Assembly (NCBI GenBank): GCA_041557595.1
Contig: JBFFGE010000005.1
Span: 1 to 47,681, forward strand
Direction of reading: 5' to 3'
From: JAOTYV01 sp041557595
GTDB lineage: Bacteria > Pseudomonadota > Alphaproteobacteria > UBA8366
Length of the DNA: 47,681 nucleotides
Positions 24,696 to 33,618 of the stretch are shown here, piece after piece. The translations under genes were made by a program, and so were the position numbers. Below the pieces are notes generated by a model. It was not told the origin of the DNA. It saw only the letters and a program-made list of their open reading frames with translations, and did not search any database. Each line of letters opens with the position of its first letter. Position 1 is the stretch's first letter.

Positions 24696-25555
24696 ACGGG
24701 CACGGTTCCCACCGTGCTGATGCGATGCAATTCGCGGATATGGCTTGGCGGCAGGGCCGCCGTGGTCGCCGCATGCATGGTGCAGCGATTGTCCCACATC
24801 AGCAAATCGCCGGCGCCGGCCCATTCGTAGCGGTAATGGAATTGCGGCTGCTTGCAGTGCTCGTAGATTTCCGCGAGCAAGGCATCGCTTTCCGCCTGAT
24901 CCAGGCCGATAATGCCTTTGATTCCGGCGGTCACGCCCTCGAACACGAAGATCGATTTGCGGCCGGTCTCCGGGTGGGTGCGGATCAGCGGGCGGACCCG
25001 TTCCGGACTCTCGGCACGTTCCTCCTCGGTCATGATCCGCCAGCGGGATTCCGGGTGGTTGCGGTCGCGGTGGAAGCGGTACTGGCATCGGTACTGGAGC
25101 CCGTCGAGCCGCTGTTTCATCGCCGGCGTCAACGCGTCATATGCCGCGGTGAGGTCGCAAAACAGCGTGTCGCCGCCTTCCGCCGGGATTTCGATGGCGT
25201 ATAGCATTGTGGCGTTCGCCGGCCGTTCCAAATACGACCAATCGGAATGCCAGAACGAGCCCGCATCCTTGATCCCCTTGGGCTTGCCGTATTCGATGCG
25301 GTTGGACAGCACGGTGATGCGCGGTTCTTCCGCGTGCCAGAATTTGCGGATGGTGTGCGGAATAATCTCGCCGAACGCTTCGCCGAAGTCGCAAAGCTGT
25401 TTCGCGGTAAGCGACTGCTTATGGAAAAATAAAACCTTATGATTCCGATAGGCGCGGCGGATCTCATCCCAGGTTTCATCGTCGAGGTCTCGGCCAAGGT
25501 CGATGCCGTCGACCCGGGCGACGAAACTGGTGCCAACGCGTTCGACCGAAACCAT
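24692..25555 (-). CDS. TauD/TfdA-family Fe(II)/2-oxoglutarate dioxygenase
   Basis: A 287-residue dioxygenase with His103 and Asp105 in FWHSDWSY, His261 in WDNRCTMH, and Arg278 in ELHRIS for 2-oxoglutarate. The MVSVERVG start follows GAGGGAG, about 11 bases upstream. It is the first gene of a three-gene operon with the metallo-hydrolase (ATGA overlap) and the HAD phosphatase. It differs enough from the two other TauD proteins in the window to exclude recent duplication. No sulfonate transport genes are nearby. Confidence 0.9.
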   Translation of the reverse strand: MVSVERVGTSFVARVDGIDLGRDLDDETWDEIRRAYRNHKVLFFHKQSLTAKQLCDFGEAFGEIIPHTIRKFWHAEEPRITVLSNRIEYGKPKGIKDAGSFWHSDWSYLERPANATMLYAIEIPAEGGDTLFCDLTAAYDALTPAMKQRLDGLQYRCQYRFHRDRNHPESRWRIMTEEERAESPERVRPLIRTHPETGRKSIFVFEGVTAGIKGIIGLDQAESDALLAEIYEHCKQPQFHYRYEWAGAGDLLMWDNRCTMHAATTAALPPSHIRELHRISTVGTVPV

Positions 25556-25731
25556 GCGCAAACGCTCCCTCTTTCCTTGCCACGGGGGCAGGATATCGCG
25601 CCTGCGCAGGTGACAAAAGACCATACCCGTTGCGCCTTCCGATTCGTTCACGCGCCGTCGCGTTGTCGCGTTCCGGCGGTCCTGTTATGGTCGGGATTGG
25701 CCGGTTCCGGTCGCGGGGATAAAGGGATTCA

Positions 25732-27114
25732 ATGACTGTGGATAGTCTGAGCGCGCAGTCTGCTGCGTGGGTCGCCGGACTGCGCTTCGAGGATTTGCCG
25801 GCCGATGTGGTCCAGGCGACTAAGCTGCGCGTCCTGGATTCGCTGGGACTGATGCTGATCGCCGGCACGACGAATTTCGGCGCGGCGCTCCGTGACGGCG
25901 TGAGCGCGATGGGGCAGGGCGACCAATGCACGATGATCGGCCTCGGCACGCGCAATAGCGCGATGCTCGCGGCGCTCGCTAATGGCGCCCTGGCGGAGGC
26001 CCTGCAGTTCGACGACACACATAACGAGACGATCATTCACGCGACCAGCCCGACCGTGGCGGCGGCCCTTGCGGCGGCCGAATCCGGCGGCGCCGGCGGG
26101 CGCGATTTCCTGGCCGCCGTTGCCGCAGGCAATGAGCTGAGCTGCCGCATCGGCGTGATCGCTCCCGGCACGTTTCATCCGCGCGGCCTGCATCCGACCG
26201 GTATCATCGGGACCTTCGGCGCGACCTTCGCGGCGGCCCGGCTTTTCGGCCTGACCGAACAGCAGACCGTCGCGGCGGCGGGCCATGCAGGCAGTTTCGC
26301 CTCCGGTATCCTCGCCTGCTGGGAAGACGGCACCGATACGCAATTCATCCATCCCGGCTGGTCGGCCCATAGCGCGATCGCCGCCACTTTGCTGTCGCGG
26401 AGCGGTTTGACCGGACCCGCCGCCGTGCTGGAGGGACGGTTCGGTCTGCTGCCGTCGCATTTGCACGATCTGCGCGGGCAGCTCGACTTCGACCGAATGA
26501 CCCGCGATCTGGGCGCAGAGTGGGAAAGCCGGAACATGTCCTTCAAGCCGTATCCGACCGCGCATATCATTCATCCCTTCCTCGACGCCCTGCTGTATCT
26601 GTATCGGGAGGAAGGATTGCGGGCGTCGGATGTGGAGACGCTGACGGTTCGGATCGCCGAATACATGATCCCGGTGGTCTGCGAGCCGGTGGCGGAGAAA
26701 ACCGCGCCGCGCACCGAGGCGCATGGACGCGTCAGCCTGCAATATTCCCTGGCCGAGGCGCTGTATCACGGCCGGCTCGGCGGCGACGGCTACAGCGCCG
26801 AGAGCATTCGCGATCCGGCGATCCTCGAATTGAGCGGCAGGATCCGCTACGAGATCGACCCGGATGCGCCCGGCACCGAGCGCTACAAGGGCTGGGTGGT
26901 TGCCGAGACAACGGACGGCCGGCGCCTGGAACGCATCGAGGATTACAATCGGGGCAGCCCGGAAAAGCCGATGACTGCGGAGGATGTTGGCGCGAAGTTT
27001 ATGGCGAACGCCGAAAACGCCGTATCGCGCGCGCGCGCGGAGGCAATCATGGATGCCGTGGACCGGCTCCAGGATGCCGACGGCATAGACGCGCTGGTCG
27101 CTCTTTGCCGCTGA
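25732..27114 (+). CDS. MmgE/PrpD family protein
   Basis: A 460-residue MmgE/PrpD protein with LQFDDTHNETIIH (about 98-110), GTFHPRGLHPTGIIG and the ECW-like CWEDGTDTQFIHPGW blocks. The FDDTHN and PRGLHPTG segments match the truncated gene at the left end of the window (YDDTHN, KRGFHATG), so these two form one subgroup distinct from the 6.9-kb gene. It opens a plus-strand run with an EamA transporter 25 bp later. The family covers hydro-lyases, decarboxylases and epimerases of small di- and tricarboxylates; the exact reaction is not deducible. It diverges from the TauD operon. Confidence 0.9.
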   Translation: MTVDSLSAQSAAWVAGLRFEDLPADVVQATKLRVLDSLGLMLIAGTTNFGAALRDGVSAMGQGDQCTMIGLGTRNSAMLAALANGALAEALQFDDTHNETIIHATSPTVAAALAAAESGGAGGRDFLAAVAAGNELSCRIGVIAPGTFHPRGLHPTGIIGTFGATFAAARLFGLTEQQTVAAAGHAGSFASGILACWEDGTDTQFIHPGWSAHSAIAATLLSRSGLTGPAAVLEGRFGLLPSHLHDLRGQLDFDRMTRDLGAEWESRNMSFKPYPTAHIIHPFLDALLYLYREEGLRASDVETLTVRIAEYMIPVVCEPVAEKTAPRTEAHGRVSLQYSLAEALYHGRLGGDGYSAESIRDPAILELSGRIRYEIDPDAPGTERYKGWVVAETTDGRRLERIEDYNRGSPEKPMTAEDVGAKFMANAENAVSRARAEAIMDAVDRLQDADGIDALVALCR

Positions 27115-27139
27115 TCCTACTTCACGCGTCCCGCCGGTC

Positions 27140-28015
27140 ATGAGTACGCCGAGCGTTTCCTCCGCCCCGCTGCGCGGAATATTTTACATGGCGTTGGGCG
27201 GCTTCTTCATGTCGCTCAACAATGCGATGTTGAAATGGGTCGCGGATTACCCGTTGGGCGAAATCTTTTTCATCCGCAGCGCATCCACGATGCTGGTGGT
27301 TCTGGTGGTGGTCGTGTTGTCGGGCCAGACGGCGAGCCTGCGGGTGGTGAGCTGGACGGGCCATACGATGCGCGCGGCGACCATGGTGTTTTCCGCGGCG
27401 TGCTTCATCACGGCGCTGCGCTACCTGCCCTTGGGCGAAACCGTGGCAATCACCTTTGCCGGACCGTTGTTCGTGACCGCATTGGCGGGGCCGGTGCTCG
27501 GCGAATTGGTCGGGTGGCGCCGTTGGAGCGCGGTGGTCGTGGGGTTCTTCGGCGTCCTGCTGATAACGCGGCCGACCGGCGAGCTGTTCCAATTGGCCGT
27601 GTTGTTGCCGCTCGGTGCCGCGCTGCTATCCGCGCTGCGGGATTTGCTGACGCGGCGGATGACGGTTCGGGAAACGTCCATGTCCATTATGATGACGACG
27701 ACGCTGGGCATGATGATTGCGGGATTGTGTACCCTGCCGTTCGGATGGCGCATGCCGACGTTGCTGGACGGGGCGATTATGGCGGGATCCGGCGTCATGG
27801 TGATCGCAGGATATTATTACACGATCGATACTTTCCGGCATGCCGAGGTGGCGCTGGTTTCGCCGTTCAAATATCTCAGCATCGTCTGGGCGGCGTTGCT
27901 GGGGTTCCTGGTGTGGAACGATATTCCCGATAGCTGGATGATCGGCGGCACCGCCTTGGTAGTCGGCAGCGGTCTTTATATTCTGCATCGGGAATACGTG
28001 ACGCGGCGACGGTGA
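27140..28015 (+). CDS. EamA/DMT-family transporter
   Basis: A 291-residue integral membrane protein with about ten hydrophobic helices in two EamA repeats. The first repeat holds LNNAMLKWVADYPLGEIFFIRS, and the second a KYLSIVWAALLGFLVWNDIPDSW stretch typical of the drug/metabolite transporter superfamily. It probably exports or imports a small metabolite across the inner membrane. It follows the MmgE/PrpD gene by 25 bp and precedes the SDR gene by 33 bp, all on one strand, so the transported compound may be linked to that pathway. Confidence 0.88.
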   Translation: MSTPSVSSAPLRGIFYMALGGFFMSLNNAMLKWVADYPLGEIFFIRSASTMLVVLVVVVLSGQTASLRVVSWTGHTMRAATMVFSAACFITALRYLPLGETVAITFAGPLFVTALAGPVLGELVGWRRWSAVVVGFFGVLLITRPTGELFQLAVLLPLGAALLSALRDLLTRRMTVRETSMSIMMTTTLGMMIAGLCTLPFGWRMPTLLDGAIMAGSGVMVIAGYYYTIDTFRHAEVALVSPFKYLSIVWAALLGFLVWNDIPDSWMIGGTALVVGSGLYILHREYVTRRR

Positions 28016-28048
28016 CCCGCGTGAATTGGATCTGTTGGAAGAGGAGAG

Positions 28049-28819
28049 ATGAGCATGGTCATGCCTGTTCGCGAACTGGAGGGCGAGGTCGCCATCGTTA
28101 CCGGCGGCGCCAAGAATATCGGCCGGGCAACCTGCCTGGAACTGGCGGCGGCCGGGGCGGTCGTATGCGTCAACGCGCTGAGTTCGGTTCAGGAGGCGGA
28201 AGACGTTGCCGCCGAGATCGAGGAAGCGGGCGGCCGGTCCATGGTCCATATCGGCGATGTTTCCGATCCCGCGGTGGTCGATGCGATGGTCGCAGGCACC
28301 GTCGAGCGGTTCGGAGCGTTGACCATCCTGATCAACAACGCGTCGCTTCGGCGAATGGTGCCGCTGGCGGAAATGTCGCTCGAGGAATTCCGCACGATCA
28401 TGCGCATTAATGTGGAGGCGGTCTTCCTTTGCGCAAAAGCCGCGCTGCCTCATATGATCGCGGCCAAGCGCGGTAGCATCGTTACCTTGGGCGGTCTGAC
28501 CGCGCATGCGGGGGTCAAGAGCCGGCTTCATGTCTCCACCTCCAAGGCCGCCGTGGTCGGCATGACCATGGCGCTGGCGCATGAAGGCGCGGATGCGGGC
28601 GTGACGGCGAATGTGGTGGTTCCCGGCATGATCGACACGGTGCGGACGGCGGCGACCGGCGAGCTTCCGCCCGGCTACACCGGCGGCGACAATCTGCTGA
28701 ACCGCAAGGGGCGGCCGGAAGAGATTGCGGCAATGATCCGGGCGCTGTGCGGGCCGGCCGGGCGCTACACGACCGGTCAGACCATTCACGTCAACGGCGG
28801 CGCCTACACGACAACCTGA
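28049..28819 (+). CDS. short-chain dehydrogenase/reductase family protein lacking catalytic Tyr and Ser
   Basis: A 256-residue classical-length SDR. The nucleotide loop is TGGAKNIG (18-25, with Asn23 where the middle Gly normally sits), NNAS lies at 96-99 and the structural Asn121 is in RINVEA. The active site is unusual: in HVSTSKAA the position four before Lys166 is Val162 rather than the catalytic Tyr, and the usual Ser in the preceding strand is Gly149 (VTLGGL). Only Asn and Lys of the tetrad remain. I recall other bacterial SDRs with an HV-xx-xK pattern, so this may be a recognised atypical subgroup. Oxidoreductase activity should not be assumed. The start has GAGGAG six bases upstream. 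Confidence 0.88.
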   Translation: MSMVMPVRELEGEVAIVTGGAKNIGRATCLELAAAGAVVCVNALSSVQEAEDVAAEIEEAGGRSMVHIGDVSDPAVVDAMVAGTVERFGALTILINNASLRRMVPLAEMSLEEFRTIMRINVEAVFLCAKAALPHMIAAKRGSIVTLGGLTAHAGVKSRLHVSTSKAAVVGMTMALAHEGADAGVTANVVVPGMIDTVRTAATGELPPGYTGGDNLLNRKGRPEEIAAMIRALCGPAGRYTTGQTIHVNGGAYTTT

Positions 28820-28935
28820 GCCGCCGCAGGCGGGTCGATCCGGCGTGTGCGGCCGACTCGCGTCGGCACGATGTCATGCGCTATGCTCGGCCCGACCGCG
28901 AGCGGCGACACAACAACCTTGGCAGGGAGCACTCC

Positions 28936-30345
28936 ATGGCCGGCCCACAAACCATGTTCGACAAAATCTGGCAGCGCCACGTCATCGTTGAGCGCGACGA
29001 CGGCCAATGCCTGCTGTACGTGGATCGACACCTCTCCCATGACGGGTCGTTCCACGCCTTCTCCGCCTTGCGCGAAGCCAAGCTTGGCGTACGCCGTCCG
29101 GGGCAGACCTTCGCAACGCCCGACCATTACAGCCCGACGGACGTGCGGACCATCGAGGCTATCGAGAATCCGGAGCTTCGCGAGAAGGTCGAGACGCTGG
29201 CGGTGAACGCCCGTGATTTCGACGTGACGCATTTCGGCATCGACGACGACCGCATGGGGATCGTCCATGTGATCGGGCCCGAGCTTGGCATTACCCAACC
29301 GGGCATCCTTCTCGTCTGCGGCGACTCCCATACCTCGACCCATGGCGCAATGGGCGCCTTGGCGTGCGGCATTGGCGCCTCGGAAGTGGCGCATGTGTTG
29401 GCGACGCAGACGCTTTGGCAGAAGAAACCGAAAACCCAGCGCATCACGGTCGATGGCAAACTCGGCTTTGGCGTCACGGGAAAGGACGTCATCCTCGCCA
29501 TTATCGGCCAGATCAGCGCTGCCGGCGGCGCCGGCTACGCCATCGAATACGCCGGACCGGTCATTCGCGACCTGTCGATCGAGGGACGGTTGACTGTTTC
29601 GAACATGTCGATCGAGGCGGGCGCCCGGGTCGGCATGATCGCACCGGACGACAAGACGTTCGAATATCTGGAAGGGCGGCCCTATGCGCCGAAAGGTGCG
29701 GCCTGGGACAAGGCGGTTTCCTATTGGCGCACGCTGCCGACGGATGACGGCGCGATATTCGACCGGGAGGTCAAGGTCGATGGCGGCGCCATCGCGCCGA
29801 TGGTCACATGGGGCAACAGTCCGGAAAACGTCGTCCAGGTCACCGATGCGGTGCCCGATCCGGATGCCGAAAGCAATCCGGAACGGCGCGAAAGCCTGCG
29901 CCGCGCCATCGATTACATGGCCCTCACGCCGGGTACGCCGATGACGAAAGTGAAGGTCGACCGGGCCTTCATCGGGTCTTGCACCAACAGCCGGATCGAA
30001 GATTTGCGCCAAGCCGCCGCGGTCGTGAAAGGGCGCAAGGCGGTCATTCCCGCAATGGTGTCGCCGGGCTCCATGCAGGTGAAGAAGGTCGCCGAGGCGG
30101 AAGGGCTCGACAAGGTCTTCACCGATGCGGGGTTCGAGTGGCGGCATTCGGCATGTTCCATGTGCGTCGGGCTCAATGGCGATTCGGTCGCGGCGGGCGA
30201 ACGCACCGCGTCGACCAGCAATCGGAATTTCAAGGGTCGTCAGGGACCGGGCAGTCGGACCCATTTGGTCAGTCCGGTCATGGCGGCGGCGGCGGCGGTC
30301 ACCGGCACGTTTACGGATGTGCGCCGGCTGATGGAGGAGAAATAG
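28936..30345 (+). CDS. leuC: LeuC-type isopropylmalate isomerase large subunit (aconitase family)
   Basis: A 469-residue aconitase-superfamily large subunit. CGDSHTSTHGAMGALACGIG is the substrate-binding signature, and the [4Fe-4S] ligands are Cys349 (GSCTNSR), Cys407 and Cys410 (ACSMC). Length and motif order fit bacterial LeuC. The small subunit follows after one base. LeuB and other leucine genes are absent, and the neighbours are catabolic, so this pair could be a paralogue working on another dicarboxylate (for example citraconate/citramalate or dimethylmaleate type). The start ATG follows a GCAGGGAG site. The upstream 116 bp shows no clear promoter. Confidence 0.9.
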   Translation: MAGPQTMFDKIWQRHVIVERDDGQCLLYVDRHLSHDGSFHAFSALREAKLGVRRPGQTFATPDHYSPTDVRTIEAIENPELREKVETLAVNARDFDVTHFGIDDDRMGIVHVIGPELGITQPGILLVCGDSHTSTHGAMGALACGIGASEVAHVLATQTLWQKKPKTQRITVDGKLGFGVTGKDVILAIIGQISAAGGAGYAIEYAGPVIRDLSIEGRLTVSNMSIEAGARVGMIAPDDKTFEYLEGRPYAPKGAAWDKAVSYWRTLPTDDGAIFDREVKVDGGAIAPMVTWGNSPENVVQVTDAVPDPDAESNPERRESLRRAIDYMALTPGTPMTKVKVDRAFIGSCTNSRIEDLRQAAAVVKGRKAVIPAMVSPGSMQVKKVAEAEGLDKVFTDAGFEWRHSACSMCVGLNGDSVAAGERTASTSNRNFKGRQGPGSRTHLVSPVMAAAAAVTGTFTDVRRLMEEK

Positions 30346-30346
30346 G

Positions 30347-30961
30347 ATGGAGGCGTTTACGACACTTACCGCCTGCGCGGTTCCCATCGACATGGTCAAT
30401 GTCGATACCGATCAGATCATACCGGCGCGGTTCCTGAAACGGGTCCGGTCCGATCCGGAATACGCCAGCTTTTTTTTCCACGATCTGCGACTGGACGATG
30501 CGGGCGCGGAGCGCCCCGAATTCATTCTCAATCAGGAACCCTATCGCGGCGGCAGCATTATCGTCGCCGATGAGAACTGGGGCTGCGGATCGTCCCGTGA
30601 AGCGGCGGTGTGGGCGTTGATGAAGAACGGTTTTCGCTGCGTCATCGCGCCGAGCTTCGGCGATATCCATTACAACAACGGCATGAAAAACGGCATGTTG
30701 CCGGTGCGGTTGCCGAAGGAGACCTGCGCCAAACTGCGCGGCGAACTGCATGCGAAGCCGGGCGCCGAGATCACGGTCGACCTGGAATCGCAGAAAGTGA
30801 CCGGGCCCGACGGTACCGTCTACAGCTTCGACATCGACCCGTTTCAAAAGCATTGCATGTTGAACGGTCTCGACGATATCGCGTTGACCATGCAATACGA
30901 CAGCAATTTCGCCGCCTTCGAGGAACGCTACAAGAAAGAGGCGAGCTGGCTTTTCGAGTGA
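30347..30961 (+). CDS. leuD: LeuD-type isopropylmalate isomerase small subunit
   Basis: A 204-residue small subunit carrying the swivelling domain. VDTDQIIPARFLK (about 17-29) and the serine-loop signature NWGCGSSREAAVWAL (about 64-78) are diagnostic, and FGDIHYNNGMKNGMLP follows. It assembles with the large subunit to complete the active site of the hydro-lyase/isomerase. It starts one base after the large-subunit stop and uses a GGAGGAG site located inside the end of that gene, so synthesis of the two is coupled. Confidence 0.93.
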   Translation: MEAFTTLTACAVPIDMVNVDTDQIIPARFLKRVRSDPEYASFFFHDLRLDDAGAERPEFILNQEPYRGGSIIVADENWGCGSSREAAVWALMKNGFRCVIAPSFGDIHYNNGMKNGMLPVRLPKETCAKLRGELHAKPGAEITVDLESQKVTGPDGTVYSFDIDPFQKHCMLNGLDDIALTMQYDSNFAAFEERYKKEASWLFE

Positions 30962-31043
30962 CCGGTACAGGTGCAGGATTTCTTGTCCATTGCGGAGCCC
31001 TGTGTGATCCGCCGGCGGGTTCCGTAAGACGGCGCGATTTGGC

Positions 31044-33614
31044 ATGACGCCGGAAACCGATTCATCGGTGATCGACCGGTTGCGGCAGGCGGAGGCGCTG
31101 CGCCGCAAGGGAGCTTTGAGCGATGCACTCGCGCTTTGCAAGCGGGTCATTGGAGACGCGCCGGACTCGGTGAATGCGCTGCACCTGGCTGGCGCGATCG
31201 GCCGGGATCTCGATGATCCGGCGCTGGCGCTTGGCTTTCTCCGGCGCGCCGCCGCGGCCGATCCGAAGAACGCGGACATTCATTGCGATATTGGCCAGAT
31301 TCTGGATGCGACCGGCGATCGCGCCGACGCGGTGTCGGCATTCCAGTCGGCCCTCGTCGGCCTGCCGACCCATATCGAATCCCATCTCGGGCTGTCGCGG
31401 ATTTACGAAGCGGACGAAGTATTTGAAGACGCGATCTACCATCTTGACCTGGCCGTGGCGCTCGACCCGGATGAGCTGGGCGCGCGGGAACGTCTAGCCC
31501 GCCTGCTCGACATGACCGGGCGGCCGGAGCGGGCCGCGGAATTGCGCCGGGAGACCATGCGGCGGGCGCGGAACGCCATTATCGATGCGCATACCAAAAT
31601 TCGAACCCACACGCTGAATGTTTCTCCCGAAGAGACCGATCTTCATCGATTGAATTGGGCGCACGCCCTTTTGGTCTATGGGGCGTCGGGCACGGGTTTT
31701 GCGAAGTTTCAGGAAAATCAGGACGGCGCCGCCGCGGCGACGAAGACCTTTCAGGAAACGCTTCGGGTTCTGGCGGCGGCCGCCGAACAGGCCAGCGCGG
31801 TAGGCCGTCTGCGACGCGCCTTCGAAACGGCAGTGCAGGCCTTTGCCCATTGCCATTATGAATTGGCCTTGCTGTTCGAACGGCGCGGCAATCTGGCCGG
31901 CGCCGTCTATCATCTGGAGGAGGCATGGCGCGTCCGCCGGACGCCATGGCCGCAAGCGCGTACCAAGCTTGGCGACGTCGCGCAGAAATGCGGCGAAACG
32001 ATTGCCGACATTCGAGACGCCGTCGCGTCATACCGTGGCGCCATGCCGATGCCGTCGGCGGTGCCGATCACGCGGTGGGATTTTCCGCGTCTGGCGCGGT
32101 CCTGGATTGAGGAAGTCGTGCGGCATCGGCCGGCAACACCGATCGCCGCGCCGCGGCGCGTCGCGATCTTTGCCGCGAATGCCCAACGCATTCAGGTGTG
32201 CTTTGCTTTGGCCTGTATTCTGTGTGCACGCGGGCATGCGGTCGATTTCATCTGGATGCCGTGTTTGCAATTCGATCGCAACTGCGATCCCGAACCCCGC
32301 TACGATGATTGGGACGAGCAAATGTTGGGGCGCGAATTGGCGCAATTCGCCGCCGCCGGTTTGCCCGAGGGCCTGGTGATGCATGATTTGCGCGAGTCTC
32401 CTCTCGCCGATATCGAGGCGCGCGTCATGCGGGCGGTCGAACATCTTTCGGTTGCGGACCTTCGCCACCATCGACGAAGCGCGACGGTCAATATGTCGGA
32501 TAGCTCGGCCAGGTCATTGCTTGCGAACCGTACCGCCAAAAACCTGGACGCGCTGCGGCGTTTCGTAAGCTTGCTGCAGTCGATCCAGGCGGACCGCGTC
32601 GTGGTGTCCAATGGCGGGCTCATGGAAGACGGGGCGGCGTTTCAGGCGGCCCGGGTGGTGGGCGTTGAGACGATCCTGTGGGATCAAATTCCGGAACGCG
32701 GTGGCGCGTATCAATTTTCGATCAATCGCAAACATGGCGATCTGGATATGACGGCGGTCTGGCAAGGCGATGCGCCGCATCGCCTGACGACCGAGCGGCG
32801 CGAAAGGGTTTTGAACTGGCTCACCGAACGCGGCGGCGGCGATTACCGCGATCCGAAACCGCGCGGGCGGATCGAACCCGATGCGCGTGCCGCCGAGATG
32901 TTGCGGGACCTCGCTCTCGATCCCGCAAAGCCCGTGGTCGGGCTTTTCCCCAATCTGACGTGGGATCCGGCGGCCCTCGACCGCGACGTAGCCTTCGATT
33001 CGGCGCGGGACTGGGTTGTTCGGACGTCTGAGTATTTTGCCCACCATCCGCAATGGCAACTGGTTGTCCGCCTGCACCCGGATGAACAGACCTTTACATC
33101 GGATTACCTGGGGCAGGCGCTTCGCGACCGGTGGTCCGAGCTCCCCGCGAATATTCGGGTCATCGAACCCGAGGAGGCGCCCACCAGCTATCGATTGCTG
33201 GATGCGGTACAGCTCGGCCTCTATTACACGAATACGGTCGGACTCGTGATGGCGATGTTCGGCATTCCGGCAATCAGCCCGGCATTGCCGCCCTTCGGCG
33301 GATTCGGGTTCACCCGGCAGATTACCGGGCAGGACGAATATTTCGCTCGTATCGAGGCGGTGTTGTCGGAGCCGGACCGCAACGCAATGACCCAGGAACA
33401 GGTCGATCTGGCCTGGTGCTTCGCCGACCTCTACATCCACGATACCGCCAAGGAACTGCCCTGGGACCATCGGGCATTCTGGCCGTCGATCCTGGAAGGC
33501 TGGCCGATGGCGCAGGTGCTGTCGGAGACCGGGCGGGCGAAATTCGACCGCGTGTTCGCGGCGCTGGCCGGCGAGGTCGATTTGCCGGACGGTCTCGTCG
33601 GGCGCTTGATGTAA
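31044..33614 (+). CDS. TPR-repeat protein fused to a capsule-polysaccharide glycosyltransferase-like domain
   Basis: An 856-residue protein with two parts. Residues about 10-170 are consecutive tetratricopeptide-like helices (for example DALALCKRV and AFQSALVGLPTHIESHLGLSRIY), and a further helical stretch extends to about 300. From about 350 to 840 the pattern is an alternating alpha/beta GT-B-like fold: VAIFAANAQRIQVCFALACILCARG opens it, and VVRLHPDE, then LLDAVQLGLYYTNTVGLVMAMFGIPA near 730-760 resemble the donor-binding region of capsule synthesis and CDP-glycerol transferases. No signal peptide or membrane helix is seen. It stands alone, with no other polysaccharide genes nearby and a weak ribosome site. 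The sugar donor and acceptor are unknown. Confidence 0.75.
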   Translation: MTPETDSSVIDRLRQAEALRRKGALSDALALCKRVIGDAPDSVNALHLAGAIGRDLDDPALALGFLRRAAAADPKNADIHCDIGQILDATGDRADAVSAFQSALVGLPTHIESHLGLSRIYEADEVFEDAIYHLDLAVALDPDELGARERLARLLDMTGRPERAAELRRETMRRARNAIIDAHTKIRTHTLNVSPEETDLHRLNWAHALLVYGASGTGFAKFQENQDGAAAATKTFQETLRVLAAAAEQASAVGRLRRAFETAVQAFAHCHYELALLFERRGNLAGAVYHLEEAWRVRRTPWPQARTKLGDVAQKCGETIADIRDAVASYRGAMPMPSAVPITRWDFPRLARSWIEEVVRHRPATPIAAPRRVAIFAANAQRIQVCFALACILCARGHAVDFIWMPCLQFDRNCDPEPRYDDWDEQMLGRELAQFAAAGLPEGLVMHDLRESPLADIEARVMRAVEHLSVADLRHHRRSATVNMSDSSARSLLANRTAKNLDALRRFVSLLQSIQADRVVVSNGGLMEDGAAFQAARVVGVETILWDQIPERGGAYQFSINRKHGDLDMTAVWQGDAPHRLTTERRERVLNWLTERGGGDYRDPKPRGRIEPDARAAEMLRDLALDPAKPVVGLFPNLTWDPAALDRDVAFDSARDWVVRTSEYFAHHPQWQLVVRLHPDEQTFTSDYLGQALRDRWSELPANIRVIEPEEAPTSYRLLDAVQLGLYYTNTVGLVMAMFGIPAISPALPPFGGFGFTRQITGQDEYFARIEAVLSEPDRNAMTQEQVDLAWCFADLYIHDTAKELPWDHRAFWPSILEGWPMAQVLSETGRAKFDRVFAALAGEVDLPDGLVGRLM

Positions 33615-33618
33615 AGGA

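Noticed and set aside
25729..27141. 470-codon minus-strand frame opposite the MmgE/PrpD gene
   Set aside because: Same antisense effect; no family motif, while the plus strand encodes a full-length family protein.
28804..30399. 531-codon minus-strand open frame opposite leuC
   Set aside because: Shadow of a gene with complete aconitase-family motifs; low-complexity composition and no ribosome site.
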